DNA from: JBDRED01 sp043820025 [NCBI: Elusimicrobiota bacterium]
GTDB taxonomy: Bacteria > RUG730 > JBDRED01
Assembly (NCBI GenBank): GCA_043820025.1
Contig: JBDRED010000034.1
Coordinates: forward strand, 1-64,000
DNA length: 64,000 bases
Direction: 5' to 3'
Positions 42,304 through 51,297 of this stretch are shown here, in pieces. Numbering within the stretch: the first letter of the stretch is position 1; each line of letters starts with the position of its first letter. The position numbers and the translations under genes are program-made. Below the pieces are notes generated by a model, which worked only from the letters and a program-made list of their open reading frames with translations, ran no database searches and was not told the DNA's origin.

Positions 42304-44319
42304 ATGGAAAAGTATAAATTAAAAACATCATTTCAGCCGGCCGGGGACCAGCCGCATGCAATTAAAGAGCTGGTACAAGGCGTTAAACAGGGCAATAACC
42401 ATCAGGTTCTTTTGGGCGTAACAGGCTCAGGCAAAACATTTACAATAGCTAATGTTATACAAGAATTAAATATGCCGTTGCTCGTTATCTCTCCTAATAA
42501 AACTCTTGCCGCGCAGTTATACGTTGAATTTAAGAATTTCTTTCCGGACAATCCTGTTGAATATTTTATAAGCTATTATGATTATTATCAGCCTGAAGCG
42601 TACATTCCGCAGAGCGATACATATATTGAGAAAGACGCGGCTATTAATGAGAGAATAGAGAGGCTGAGGTTAAAGGCCACATCATCGCTTTTCGAGAAAC
42701 AAAACAGCATAGTTGTTGCCAGCGTGTCCTGTATTTACGGACTTGGCAATCCCGAAGATTACAGCGGTATGGTGGTTAATGTTCGAAAGGGAGAGAAATT
42801 AGTTAGAGAGAATATTGTTAAAGCGCTGGTGCGGATACAGTATGAGCGTAATGAAATGGCGTTTACGCAGGGAACATTCAGGTTTAAGGGAGAGGTATTG
42901 GATATTTATCCGGCGTATGAGGAATTTGCGATTCGCATTGAGATGGATGAAGATAATATAAAAAATATTTGTATTTTTCATCCGATAAGCGGAGATATAA
43001 TTAAACAGGTTGAGAAGATAACAATTTATCCTGCAAAACATTTTGTTATTAGCAGGCATAAGCTGGAGAGCGCTATCTCAGACATTGAAAAGGAGCTGGC
43101 TCTGCAGGTAGAAGTTTTTCAAAAACAGGATAAACTCGTTGAAGCTCAGCGCTTAAAACAGAGAACCGAGTTTGATATTGAAATGATGAGAGAGATAGGA
43201 TATTGCAATGGTATTGAAAACTATTCAAGGCATCTTAGCTCTCGAGCAGAAGGAGAAAGGCCTTTCTGCCTTTTAGATTATTTTCCCAAACCATTTCTCG
43301 TCGCTATTGATGAATCGCATATAGCTGTGCCGCAGATAAGAGCAATGTATAACGGAGACAGGGCGCGTAAAACTACGTTGATTGAACATGGATTCAGACT
43401 GCCTTCCAGCCTTGATAATAGGCCGCTTAAGTTTGAGGAGTTTGAAAAAATTGCGGGGCCTGTTATTTATGTATCGGCAACGCCGTCGGATTATGAGCTG
43501 AGTAAAGCGAACGGCGTGATAGTGGAGCAGATCATACGGCCAACAGGACTTGTTGATCCAAAGATAGAGGTAAGGCCTGTTAAAGGAATGATAGAGGATG
43601 TGTTTAATGAGATTAAGAATGTGGCTGGAAAAGGAGAGCGCGTGCTTATTACAACGCTTACCAAAAGATTTTCAGAGGATTTGGCGCAGTATATGGAGGA
43701 ACATAATTTTAGAGCGCGGTATATGCACTCAGGTATTGACGCTCTTGAGAGAGTTAAAATTATAACGGAGTTTAGGCAGGGAAAGTTTGACTGTTTAATA
43801 GGCATAAACTTATTACGGGAAGGGCTGGACCTGCCTGAGGTTTCATTGGTAGTTATTATGGACGCTGACAAGGAAGGGTTTTTGCGCTCGGATAAGTCTC
43901 TTATCCAGACATGCGGCCGAGCTGCGAGAAATATCAATGGCCGGATTATTATGTACGCTGATACTGTTACAGGATCCATGGAAAGAGCTATTAGCGAGAT
44001 GGAGCGCAGGCGGAATAAACAAAACGAGTACAATAAAAAACATGGAATTACGCCAAAAACAATTGTAAAATACATAGACCGTGAACTTTTGGAAGACGAA
44101 GATATAAAGAAAGAGTCCTTTAAGGTTGAGGAAAGGCTTATTGAATATGGATCTACCAAGAAGGAAATAATAGCTCGTGTTGAAAAAGAAATGAAACAAG
44201 CTGCTGAAGACTGGGATTTTGAGCGCGCGGCTGAGCTGAGAGAAAGATTGTTTGAGCTTCAGGGCAAAAAGGGTAGAGACGGAGGCAGTAAAGGTGGCAG
44301 TAAAAAAAGACATAAGTAA
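42304..44319 (+). CDS. uvrB: Excinuclease ABC subunit B
   Basis: 671 aa, normal UvrB length. Helicase motif I GVTGSGKT (38-45). The damage-verifying beta-hairpin region YYDYYQPEAYIPQSDTYIEK is near residues 92-112. Then come the DESH box, the motif III-like YVSATPSDYELSK, and motifs V/VI (INLLREGLDLPEVSLVVIMD, QTCGRAARN). The C-terminal UVR domain (EKEMKQAAEDWDFERAAELR) contacts UvrC. It is the damage-recognition core of nucleotide excision repair with UvrA/UvrC, neither of which is in this window. ATG 42304 follows AGAGG. The Lys/Gly-rich tail overlaps the start of nadC. Confidence 0.97.
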   Translation: MEKYKLKTSFQPAGDQPHAIKELVQGVKQGNNHQVLLGVTGSGKTFTIANVIQELNMPLLVISPNKTLAAQLYVEFKNFFPDNPVEYFISYYDYYQPEAYIPQSDTYIEKDAAINERIERLRLKATSSLFEKQNSIVVASVSCIYGLGNPEDYSGMVVNVRKGEKLVRENIVKALVRIQYERNEMAFTQGTFRFKGEVLDIYPAYEEFAIRIEMDEDNIKNICIFHPISGDIIKQVEKITIYPAKHFVISRHKLESAISDIEKELALQVEVFQKQDKLVEAQRLKQRTEFDIEMMREIGYCNGIENYSRHLSSRAEGERPFCLLDYFPKPFLVAIDESHIAVPQIRAMYNGDRARKTTLIEHGFRLPSSLDNRPLKFEEFEKIAGPVIYVSATPSDYELSKANGVIVEQIIRPTGLVDPKIEVRPVKGMIEDVFNEIKNVAGKGERVLITTLTKRFSEDLAQYMEEHNFRARYMHSGIDALERVKIITEFRQGKFDCLIGINLLREGLDLPEVSLVVIMDADKEGFLRSDKSLIQTCGRAARNINGRIIMYADTVTGSMERAISEMERRRNKQNEYNKKHGITPKTIVKYIDRELLEDEDIKKESFKVEERLIEYGSTKKEIIARVEKEMKQAAEDWDFERAAELRERLFELQGKKGRDGGSKGGSKKRHK

Positions 44320-45232
44320 TAAAAAAGAGGTCAGGGATTTAATCTCTATCGCGCTTCAAGAGGATATTGGGCATGGCGATGTAACAAGCGCCAATACTAT
44401 AAGAAACAATAAACAGGTTAAGGCTGAGTTGATTGTTAAGTCAGACGGCGTTATATCCGGCATTAATATAATTCCAACAATTATAAATATCGCAAAACAA
44501 AGAAAGTATGTTTTAAAAAATATCACAGCTGAGTTTAATATAAAAGACGGCGAGCATGTTAAACAAAACACGGTTATAGGTTCTTTACACGGCGGCATTA
44601 AGGATGTTTTAGCGTTAGAGAGGACAATACTAAATTTTTTATCTCGAATGTCAGGAGTAGCCACTGAAACTTCGCGCATTTCCAAGCTGTTAAAAAAATC
44701 AAGAGCTTATGTTTATGATACCCGTAAAACTTTGCCGGGCTGGCGCGCGCCGGATAAATATGCTGTTTTGTGCGGCGGCGGCAGGAATCATAGATACGAT
44801 CTTGGAGAATATTTATTGATTAAAGATAATCATTGGAGCGCTGATTGCGAGGGCGTTTTGGATTATCTTAAATCAGCTAAAAAGAAGAAGCCGGTTGAGG
44901 TTGAGATAGATAGTATGGGTATGTTAATGGAACCGGCTGTGTTAAACGCGGATATAATAATGCTCGATAATTTTAAATTTAATGATATAAAAAAAGCGAT
45001 AAAATATTTGAGGAATGAAGAGAAAAAACTTAATAAGAAAATAGAAATTGAGGTTTCAGGCGGAGTAAATATCGGACATGTAAAAAATTTGGCAAAGCTG
45101 GATATTGATAGAATATCAATAGGGCGTATAACGCATTCTGCTCCGGCTCTTGATATATCATTGGAGATTCAGAGATCGAGAAAGTTAAGCGCAGGGACTG
45201 TTACTGAAAAGGGACCGTTCCCTCTGAGATGA
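44294..45232 (+). CDS. nadC: Nicotinate-nucleotide pyrophosphorylase (carboxylating)
   Basis: 312 aa from GTG 44294, which has GGAGG (44281-44285) eight bases upstream. Earlier in-frame codons give an unconserved extension. The start lies 26 bases inside uvrB in another frame. Motifs: LQEDIGHGDVTS, ALERTILNFLSRMSGVAT, the QPRTase signature DTRKTLPGWRAPDKYAVLCG followed by GGRNHRYDL, LIKDNHW, VEVEIDS, IMLDNF and EVSGGVN. It converts quinolinate plus PRPP to nicotinate mononucleotide in de novo NAD synthesis. Usual partners nadA and nadB are not adjacent; nadB is at 30346. Confidence 0.95.
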   Translation: MAVKKDISNKKEVRDLISIALQEDIGHGDVTSANTIRNNKQVKAELIVKSDGVISGINIIPTIINIAKQRKYVLKNITAEFNIKDGEHVKQNTVIGSLHGGIKDVLALERTILNFLSRMSGVATETSRISKLLKKSRAYVYDTRKTLPGWRAPDKYAVLCGGGRNHRYDLGEYLLIKDNHWSADCEGVLDYLKSAKKKKPVEVEIDSMGMLMEPAVLNADIIMLDNFKFNDIKKAIKYLRNEEKKLNKKIEIEVSGGVNIGHVKNLAKLDIDRISIGRITHSAPALDISLEIQRSRKLSAGTVTEKGPFPLR

Positions 45233-45248
45233 GAGAGAGATTTAATTT

Positions 45249-46436
45249 ATGAAAACAAAAATAGTTTTAGGCAGTATATTTTTTACAGTATTTATTATGG
45301 CGCTTATATTTGGCTATAATATGACAAGAAAAGAGCGTATTAAGGAACCGTCAATAATTATTTCTTCAGGAACATTTAGTCAGGGCGAATCATTTTATTC
45401 TGTGCTAAAGAATGAAAATTTTAAGATTGAAGAGATGTATGCTGTTATTAACACACTGGCAAAAGAGGTATCAGCCAGGTCATTGCGTCCGGGCCATGAA
45501 TACATAATTGAAAAATCAACATCAAATAATTTTTTATCATTTACATATCTTCCCGGAATAGTGGAATCCTATAAGGTTACTGTATCGAGTAAAGGCGTGT
45601 ATAGCGTTGCAAAGATTGTTGAGGAATTGAAAAAGGAATATGTAGGTTTTACCGGAGAGATAAAGAGCTCATTATATGAGGGAATGGTTTCTAATCCGAA
45701 TGGCAGCGCGAGCCTTGCTGTAAAGTTTGCGGATATATTTGCATGGCAGATAGATTTCTTAACTGAGCCAAGAGAGGGGGATAAATTTAAGCTGGTATAT
45801 GAAAGTATGAAATCTTCCAGAGGCCATGTTATAGAAGGACGTGTTGTTGCAGCGCAATATATAAGCAAAAGTAACACGGATACTGCTGTATACTTTAACG
45901 GAGCTGAGAACTATGACGGATATTATGACCTGAAAGGCCGGTCAATGTATAAGGCGTTCTTAAGGTCGCCAATGAACTACAGGCGTATAAGCTCATATTT
46001 TAGCAAGAGCCGAATGCATCCGATCTTAAAATACCGCAGGCCGCATCTGGGTATTGATTATGCTGCGCCAAGAGGTACGCCTATTGTAACAATTGGTGAT
46101 GGCAAGGTAATTTTTGTTGGACGTAATGGCGGATATGGAAAACAGGTTAAGATAAGGCATAATTCTAATTATGAAACCTGGTACGCGCATCTTAATGGAT
46201 ATGCAAAAGGAGTTAAAACCGGCGCGCATGTTAAACAAGGCCAGGTTATTGGATATTGCGGGTCAACAGGTATGGCAACAGGCCCGCATCTGGATTTTAG
46301 GATGAAAAAAAGTGGTAGTTTTGTCAATTTTCTGGCAATAAAGATACCTGCCGGAAAAACAATCCCTGCGAAATTTGCTGAGGAGTTTTCTGAAATAAAA
46401 AAGGATTTGCTCGCGAAACTGTATTTATTGACATAA
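45249..46436 (+). CDS. MepM-like M23 murein endopeptidase
   Basis: 395 aa. An N-terminal membrane anchor (VLGSIFFTVFIMALIFGY) is followed by an OapA/LysM-like segment (GTFSQGESFYSVLKNENFKI), a linker domain (AWQIDFLTEPREGDKFKLVY) and the C-terminal M23 peptidase. Zinc ligands are visible in HLGID and the His of WYAHL. The last motif is GPHLDF, where the second His of the usual HxH is Asp. Asp can bind zinc and this form occurs in some M23 groups, so activity is likely but altered metal affinity is possible. Predicted to cut peptide cross-links in the periplasm. Starts 16 bases after nadC. Confidence 0.9.
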   Translation: MKTKIVLGSIFFTVFIMALIFGYNMTRKERIKEPSIIISSGTFSQGESFYSVLKNENFKIEEMYAVINTLAKEVSARSLRPGHEYIIEKSTSNNFLSFTYLPGIVESYKVTVSSKGVYSVAKIVEELKKEYVGFTGEIKSSLYEGMVSNPNGSASLAVKFADIFAWQIDFLTEPREGDKFKLVYESMKSSRGHVIEGRVVAAQYISKSNTDTAVYFNGAENYDGYYDLKGRSMYKAFLRSPMNYRRISSYFSKSRMHPILKYRRPHLGIDYAAPRGTPIVTIGDGKVIFVGRNGGYGKQVKIRHNSNYETWYAHLNGYAKGVKTGAHVKQGQVIGYCGSTGMATGPHLDFRMKKSGSFVNFLAIKIPAGKTIPAKFAEEFSEIKKDLLAKLYLLT

Positions 46437-46506
46437 TACAAGGTAAATCAACGGTTTCTTTTGTTCTCAAGCCTGTGGATTATCATAAAAAACACCATTA
46501 ATTTTA

Positions 46507-46535
46507 TTGACATTATTATATAATATTAATATACT
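46507..46535 (+). promoter_or_regulatory. Sigma-70-type promoter for rpmE
   Basis: TTGACA at 46507-46512 and TATACT at 46530-46535 with a 17-bp spacer, 36 bases upstream of the rpmE start. The spacer and flanks are almost pure A/T, as expected of a strong ribosomal-protein promoter. Confidence 0.75.
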
Positions 46536-46570
46536 TTAAACTTCAATTTATTGACTATAGGAGAAAGATA

Positions 46571-46918
46571 ATGAAAAAGGGAATTCATCCGGAATATGTA
46601 GAAGCAACCATAACTTGCGCGTGTGGGAATGTTATAAAAACACGATCAACTCAGCCAAAAATAAAGGTAGAAATATGTTCAGCGTGCCATCCGTTCTTTA
46701 CAGGTATGCAAAAACTAGTTGATACAGCGGGCCGTGTAGAAAGATTTTCTAAGAAGTACACTCAAACAGAAGGCAAAACAGTGCGCAAGGTGTCAAAACA
46801 GGATGAGAGAAAGCTTTCGCGTATTTCTAAGAAAAAGATAGCAGTGAAAAAGGTTATTAAGAAAAAGGAACCAAAAATCGCTGATAAGAAAAAGGTAGAA
46901 AAAAAGGAAAGCAAGTAG
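46571..46918 (+). CDS. rpmE: 50S ribosomal protein bL31 with Lys-rich C-terminal extension
   Basis: 115 aa; typical bL31 is about 66-75. The N-terminal part has [20 protein letters not shown] and the zinc cysteines CAC...CSAC of the zinc-binding (C+) form, then [20 protein letters not shown], the conserved core ending. From residue 70 on, the sequence is a Lys-rich tail ([10 protein letters not shown] and similar), probably rRNA-interacting or disordered. ATG 46571 follows AGGAGAAAG. It is transcribed from its own promoter and followed by an intrinsic terminator. Confidence 0.93.
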   Translation: MKKGIHPEYVEATITCACGNVIKTRSTQPKIKVEICSACHPFFTGMQKLVDTAGRVERFSKKYTQTEGKTVRKVSKQDERKLSRISKKKIAVKKVIKKKEPKIADKKKVEKKESK

Positions 46919-46938
46919 AGCAGAATAATAAATTTTGT

Positions 46939-46987
46939 ATGGCAGCTCTTAAACTAAATAAATTGTTGAGCTGCCATTTCTTTTTTT
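46939..46987 (+). terminator. Intrinsic terminator after rpmE
   Basis: A 10-bp perfect stem ATGGCAGCTC (46939-46948) / GAGCTGCCAT (46968-46977) is followed by TTCTTTTTTT. The loop is 19 bases. The next gene starts 13 bases after the U-tract, so it may act as an attenuator for the downstream operon as well. Confidence 0.85.
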
Positions 46988-46999
46988 ATGGGGAGATAT

Positions 47000-47926
47000 A
47001 TGGATAAAAAAATGTTAGTAGGCGGCCAGGCGGTTATAGAGGGCGTGATGATGCGCTCGCCGGCATATTACGCTATTGCATTGCGGAAATCAAATGGCGA
47101 AATAAAACTAAAGATAGAGCCTTTTAACAGCATTACAAAACGTATTAAAATTCTTAGCAAGCCATTTTTGAGAGGAATCGTCACATTAATAGAAACATTG
47201 ATTTTAGGAGTGAAAACTCTGTCATATTCAGCGGACGAGTATATGCAGGAGATTGAAAACACCGAGGAAAAAGCGCCTGTAAAGAAGGAAGAAAAAAAAG
47301 GAATAAATTGGGAAATTTTCGGAACAATTGTGTTTTCCTTTGCGTTTGGAATAGTGCTATTTGTAGCTCTGCCATTATTTGCCGCTCAGTTTATTAAGAG
47401 TTTTTGGGCGCCGGGCACACACTATATTGTATTTAATATAATTGACGGATTAGTGCGTCTTGCGGTATTTATTTTTTATATTTTAGGCATTTCATTATTA
47501 AAGGATGTTAGAAGGGTTTTTGAATATCATGGAGCTGAACATAAGTCTGTGTTTGCCTATGAAAACGGTATGGACTTAAAGGTGGAACATATAAAGGTGT
47601 TTAGCACGCTTCATCCGCGCTGCGGCACAAACTTTATGCTTATTGTTATACTCTTAAGTATTCTTGTGATTACGATGTTTAAAACAGACACATTTATAGC
47701 AAGGTTTGGCTTAAGGCTTTTAATACTGCCTCTTCTTGCGAGCGTATCTTATGAGATTATTAGGATTTTTGGAAAATTTGAGAAAAATGCTTTTGTAAAA
47801 TTACTGCTTGCTCCCGGACTTCTCCTTCAGAAGATTACTACCAGAGAGCCTGATGATTCGCAGATGGAGGTTGCGGCAGCAGCTTTACAGGCTGTGCTCG
47901 ACGCTGAGTTGGAGAATAAAAAATGA
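47000..47926 (+). CDS. DUF1385 / YqhQ-family membrane protein
   Basis: 308 aa from ATG 47000 (GGGGAG upstream); the ATG at 46988 precedes the ribosome binding site. The family signature [15 protein letters not shown] is at the N-terminus. [22 protein letters not shown] and two hydrophobic hairpins follow. The highly conserved [15 protein letters not shown] ... [11 protein letters not shown] segment suggests metal or substrate binding by His/Cys/Glu. It is commonly found next to prfA and prmC, as here; the biochemical role is not established. The stop overlaps the prfA start in ATGA. Confidence 0.88.
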   Translation: MDKKMLVGGQAVIEGVMMRSPAYYAIALRKSNGEIKLKIEPFNSITKRIKILSKPFLRGIVTLIETLILGVKTLSYSADEYMQEIENTEEKAPVKKEEKKGINWEIFGTIVFSFAFGIVLFVALPLFAAQFIKSFWAPGTHYIVFNIIDGLVRLAVFIFYILGISLLKDVRRVFEYHGAEHKSVFAYENGMDLKVEHIKVFSTLHPRCGTNFMLIVILLSILVITMFKTDTFIARFGLRLLILPLLASVSYEIIRIFGKFEKNAFVKLLLAPGLLLQKITTREPDDSQMEVAAAALQAVLDAELENKK

Positions 47927-48987
47927 TAGAAAAATTAAAAGGATTAGAGGACAGGCTTAATGAGCTAGAGTCTTTGGTATCTGATCCTGAAGTTATAAAG
48001 GATCAGAAAAAACTGCGCGATTATTCAAAGGAACATTCAGAGCTTTTAATAAAGGTTTCTAAGTTTCGCGAATATAAAAATATTTGCAAAGAGCTGGATC
48101 ATCTTTCTGACATGGCGGATAATGAAAAAGATCCTGAATTGCGAAAAATGGCTGAAGATGAGCTGAGCGGCATTGAAATGAAAAAGGTGAAATGCGAGGA
48201 AGAACTAAAGATGATTCTTATTCCCAAAGACCCTTTTGCCGATAAGAATACAATTGTGGAAATCCGAGCAGGCACAGGAGGAGAAGAGGCTGCCTTATTT
48301 GCGGGCGAGTTATTTAGAATGTATATGCGGTATGCGGAAAGGCGCGGGTGGAAAACTGAAGTTATTGACGGTAATCCTACTGAGCTGGGCGGATTTAAAG
48401 AGGTAATATTCCAGATAATTGGTACTGATGTTTATAATTTTCTAAGGTTTGAAAGCGGAGCGCATAGAGTTCAACGCGTGCCTGCTACTGAAGCGGGCGG
48501 GCGCGTACATACTTCCGCTGTAACTGTCGCTGTATTGCCTGAGGCAGACGAGGTTGATATAGATATTAAGCAGGAAGAGCTTAGAATTGACACATATTGT
48601 TCTTCCGGAAAGGGTGGGCAGAGCGTTAATACGACGTACTCTGCCGTGCGTATCACGCATATTCCTACAGGCGTTGTTGTGCAGTGCCAGGATGAAAGGT
48701 CCCAGCTTAAAAATAAAGCTAAAGCAATGAAAATACTCAGATCAAGGCTTCTCAAAAAATATCAGGAAGAACAGGAAAATAGTATTGCGATGAATAGGAA
48801 GGAGCAGGTAGGTTCCGGAGACAGAAGCGAAAAAATAAGAACATATAATTTTCCGCAAGATAGAATTACAGACCACAGGATCGGCTTTACAAGGCATAAT
48901 CTTCCCGGGTTTTTAGACGGAGATATACAGGATCTCTTAGACGCTCTTTTAATGAAGGATGCTGAAGAAAAGTTGAAAGGAGTATGA
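47923..48987 (+). CDS. prfA: Peptide chain release factor 1
   Basis: 354 aa. The catalytic GGQ is in [19 protein letters not shown], and the stop-codon-reading domain contains [20 protein letters not shown]. The N-terminal coiled coil ([16 protein letters not shown]) and C-terminal [19 protein letters not shown] are typical of RF1, which recognises UAA and UAG. GGQ glutamine methylation is by PrmC, encoded about 150 bases downstream. ATG overlaps the yqhQ-like stop by four bases, so translation is coupled. Confidence 0.97.
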   Translation: MIEKLKGLEDRLNELESLVSDPEVIKDQKKLRDYSKEHSELLIKVSKFREYKNICKELDHLSDMADNEKDPELRKMAEDELSGIEMKKVKCEEELKMILIPKDPFADKNTIVEIRAGTGGEEAALFAGELFRMYMRYAERRGWKTEVIDGNPTELGGFKEVIFQIIGTDVYNFLRFESGAHRVQRVPATEAGGRVHTSAVTVAVLPEADEVDIDIKQEELRIDTYCSSGKGGQSVNTTYSAVRITHIPTGVVVQCQDERSQLKNKAKAMKILRSRLLKKYQEEQENSIAMNRKEQVGSGDRSEKIRTYNFPQDRITDHRIGFTRHNLPGFLDGDIQDLLDALLMKDAEEKLKGV

Positions 48988-49049
48988 ATAAGTGTTTAGG
49001 GGAATGAAGGCGTGGGTTATAAACCCGGTCCGGCAATAAGAAAATTTTA

Positions 49050-49080
49050 CGTCATTGCGGGCAAAGCGAAGCAATCTTCG
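49050..49080. repeat. Dispersed-repeat-like motif CGTCATTGCGGGCAAAGCGA
   Basis: The segment reads CGTCATTGCGGGCAAAGCGA then AGCAATCTTCG, with ATTGC...GCAAT able to pair. It resembles a widespread intergenic repeat of form CGTCATTGCGAGCGAAGCGA found in many unrelated bacteria. Only one copy is in the window. It sits in the 152-base gap between prfA and prmC. Confidence 0.5.
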
Positions 49081-49139
49081 ATAAGTTAAGAAGCGGCATG
49101 CAGCGACAATTTATGAATTGCCTCTAAAAAGGAAGATTT

Positions 49140-50030
49140 ATGGCGCAGACAATAATAAAACAAAATACTATTTCTAAACTTATTGACGTGCTTGAATGGA
49201 CTGCTGATTTTTTTAAAAAGAATAGTATCAAAAGCGCCAGGTTAGACGCTGAAGTTCTTTTAGCGCATGTATTAGGCATGAAGCGGCTTGATTTATATTT
49301 AAACTTTGAGAGGCATTTAACCGAAGAAGAAAGAATAAAATATAAAAATTTGGTTCAAAGGCGCAAGGATAGAATTCCGGTAGCGTATCTTATTGGCGAC
49401 AAAGAGTTTATGGGTCTAAGTTTTAAAGTTAACAATAATGTATTGATTCCAAGGCCGGAGACTGAGTTGTTAGTAGAACAGGTGATTTCCAGAGCAAAAG
49501 GAAATGATCCGGAAAAAGGAATAGTGATTGATGTGTTTACCGGCAGCGGTAATATTGCAATAAGTCTTGCAAAAAACATGGAAAATGTGGCAGTATATGG
49601 TATTGATATTGACGATAATGCGTTAAAATGCGCTGAACAGAACGCGGTTAATAACATTGTAGCTGATAAGGTAAATTTTATAAAGGGCGATGTTTTAAAG
49701 CCGCTTTGCGCTTATCCGCTCAAAAACAGCGTGGATATTATTACAGCAAATCCGCCATATATAAAAACAGGCGAATTAGCCGGCCTGGAGCCTGAAGTTC
49801 AAAATGAGCCTAAATCCGCTTTAGACGGCGGAGACGACGGACTGGATTTTTATAAAAGGCTTATTAAAGAGAGTAAAGAGTATTTGAAGAAAGATGGATT
49901 ATTAGCAATGGAGATTGGCGCGGATCTTAAGGGTGAGGTTGTGGATCTGTTAGAAGAGTATGGATATAAAGATATTAATGTTATTCCGGATTATGCAGGC
50001 TTAGATCGAGTCATTGTATGTAAGAGGTAA
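49140..50030 (+). CDS. prmC: Release factor glutamine methyltransferase
   Basis: 296 aa. The N-terminal helical domain recognises release factors (LIDVLEWTADFFKKNSI, ARLDAEVLLAHVLGM). The SAM-binding domain has VIDVFTGSGNIAISLAKN (motif I), the acidic YGIDIDDNAL and the catalytic NPPYI. The typical LEPEVQNEPKSALDGGDDGL follows NPPYI. It methylates the GGQ glutamine of RF1/RF2. The neighbourhood prfA-prmC-murA is a common bacterial arrangement. ATG 49140 follows AAGGAAG. Confidence 0.96.
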   Translation: MAQTIIKQNTISKLIDVLEWTADFFKKNSIKSARLDAEVLLAHVLGMKRLDLYLNFERHLTEEERIKYKNLVQRRKDRIPVAYLIGDKEFMGLSFKVNNNVLIPRPETELLVEQVISRAKGNDPEKGIVIDVFTGSGNIAISLAKNMENVAVYGIDIDDNALKCAEQNAVNNIVADKVNFIKGDVLKPLCAYPLKNSVDIITANPPYIKTGELAGLEPEVQNEPKSALDGGDDGLDFYKRLIKESKEYLKKDGLLAMEIGADLKGEVVDLLEEYGYKDINVIPDYAGLDRVIVCKR

Positions 50031-50031
50031 T

Positions 50032-51294
50032 ATGGATAGACTTATTATTAGAGGCGGAAAAAAACTAAAAGGAAAGGCGCAGATCAGCGGGTCAAAAAAT
50101 GCGTCATTACCAATATTATTCGCGTCTCTACTTACAGATGACGAATGCGTAATAGAGAATGTTCCGCGTTTACGGGATATTGAGACTACTATAGGAGTGT
50201 TGTCTTATTTAGGCAAAAAGGTTGAGCAGGACGGTAATACAATAAAAATTTCAAGTAATGGAGAGGCTCATAAGGAAGCTCCTTATGAGCTTGTAAAAAA
50301 AATGAGGGCATCAGCGCTTGTGATGGGCCCGCTTTTAGCAAGGCATCAAACAGCAAAGGCATCTTTGCCCGGCGGATGCGCTATTGGCGCAAGGCCTATC
50401 AATATTCATTTAAATGGATTTAAGGATTTAGGGGCAAAGGTTAATCTTGAGCAAGGATATGTTACATTAAAGACAAAGAAACTTAAGGGCGCAAATGTGG
50501 TTTTTGATTATCCAAGCGTTGGAGCTACTGAAAATATACTCATGGCAGCTACTTTAACGGAAGGAGAGACTGTAATTGAAAATGCCGCGAGAGAACCTGA
50601 GATAACAGCTCTTGCTAATTGTCTTATTTCAATGGGCGCTGATATAAAGGGGTGTGGGACAAGCGAAATAAAGATAAGAGGCGTTAAAAAATTAGCCGGA
50701 ACCAGGCATAGGGTTATAAGCGATAGAATTGAGTGCGGCACACTGATGATTGCTGCGGCAATAACAAGAGGCGATGTTTTACTCGAGGGTGTTGATCTTG
50801 ACGATATGTCAGCTCTTATAATTAAACTTGAAGAAACAGGCGTAAGCATAAAAAAAACAAAAAAAGGCCTGCATCTTAAAGCGAAGAATATAATTAAACC
50901 TGTAAATATCGAAACAGCGCCTTATCCGGGATTTCCAACTGATATGCAGGCGCAATGGATGGCGTTAATGTGCACTGCAAAAGGCAGTTCAATCGTTACT
51001 GAAACTGTTTTTGAAAATAGATTTATGCATGTTTGCGAACTGCAGAGGATGGGCGCCAGGCTGAGTATTCGAGGACACAGCGTGTTTGTCGAAGGGAATG
51101 ATACGCTAAGCGGAGCGCAGGTTATGGCTACTGACCTTCGCGCGTCGGCAACGCTCGTTCTAGCGGGCCTTGTAGCTAAAGGAAAGACGGAGATTTCAAG
51201 AATATATCATTTAGATAGAGGATACGAACATCTTGAAAATAAATTACAGATTTTGGGAGCAGATATAAAGCGCGTAAAAAATCAGGAGGATTAA
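50032..51294 (+). CDS. murA: UDP-N-acetylglucosamine 1-carboxyvinyltransferase
   Basis: 420 aa from ATG 50032, one base after the prmC stop (AGAGG upstream). The PEP and UDP-GlcNAc binding residues are in ISGSKNASLPILFASLL. The catalytic loop Cys is in LPGGCAIGARPIN, so the enzyme should be fosfomycin-sensitive by sequence. Further motifs: VGATENILMAATLTEG, PGFPTDMQAQWMALMC, DLRASATLVLAGL and the C-terminal HLDRGYEHLENKL. It carries out the first committed step of peptidoglycan synthesis in the cytoplasm. It is followed four bases later by hisD, so the his cluster may be cotranscribed with it. Confidence 0.96.
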   Translation: MDRLIIRGGKKLKGKAQISGSKNASLPILFASLLTDDECVIENVPRLRDIETTIGVLSYLGKKVEQDGNTIKISSNGEAHKEAPYELVKKMRASALVMGPLLARHQTAKASLPGGCAIGARPINIHLNGFKDLGAKVNLEQGYVTLKTKKLKGANVVFDYPSVGATENILMAATLTEGETVIENAAREPEITALANCLISMGADIKGCGTSEIKIRGVKKLAGTRHRVISDRIECGTLMIAAAITRGDVLLEGVDLDDMSALIIKLEETGVSIKKTKKGLHLKAKNIIKPVNIETAPYPGFPTDMQAQWMALMCTAKGSSIVTETVFENRFMHVCELQRMGARLSIRGHSVFVEGNDTLSGAQVMATDLRASATLVLAGLVAKGKTEISRIYHLDRGYEHLENKLQILGADIKRVKNQED

Positions 51295-51297
51295 TTA

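Noticed and set aside
43491-44313. Large minus-strand open frames opposite uvrB (222 and 156 codons)
   Set aside because: They lie wholly opposite strongly conserved uvrB motifs and have no family resemblance or plausible start signals.
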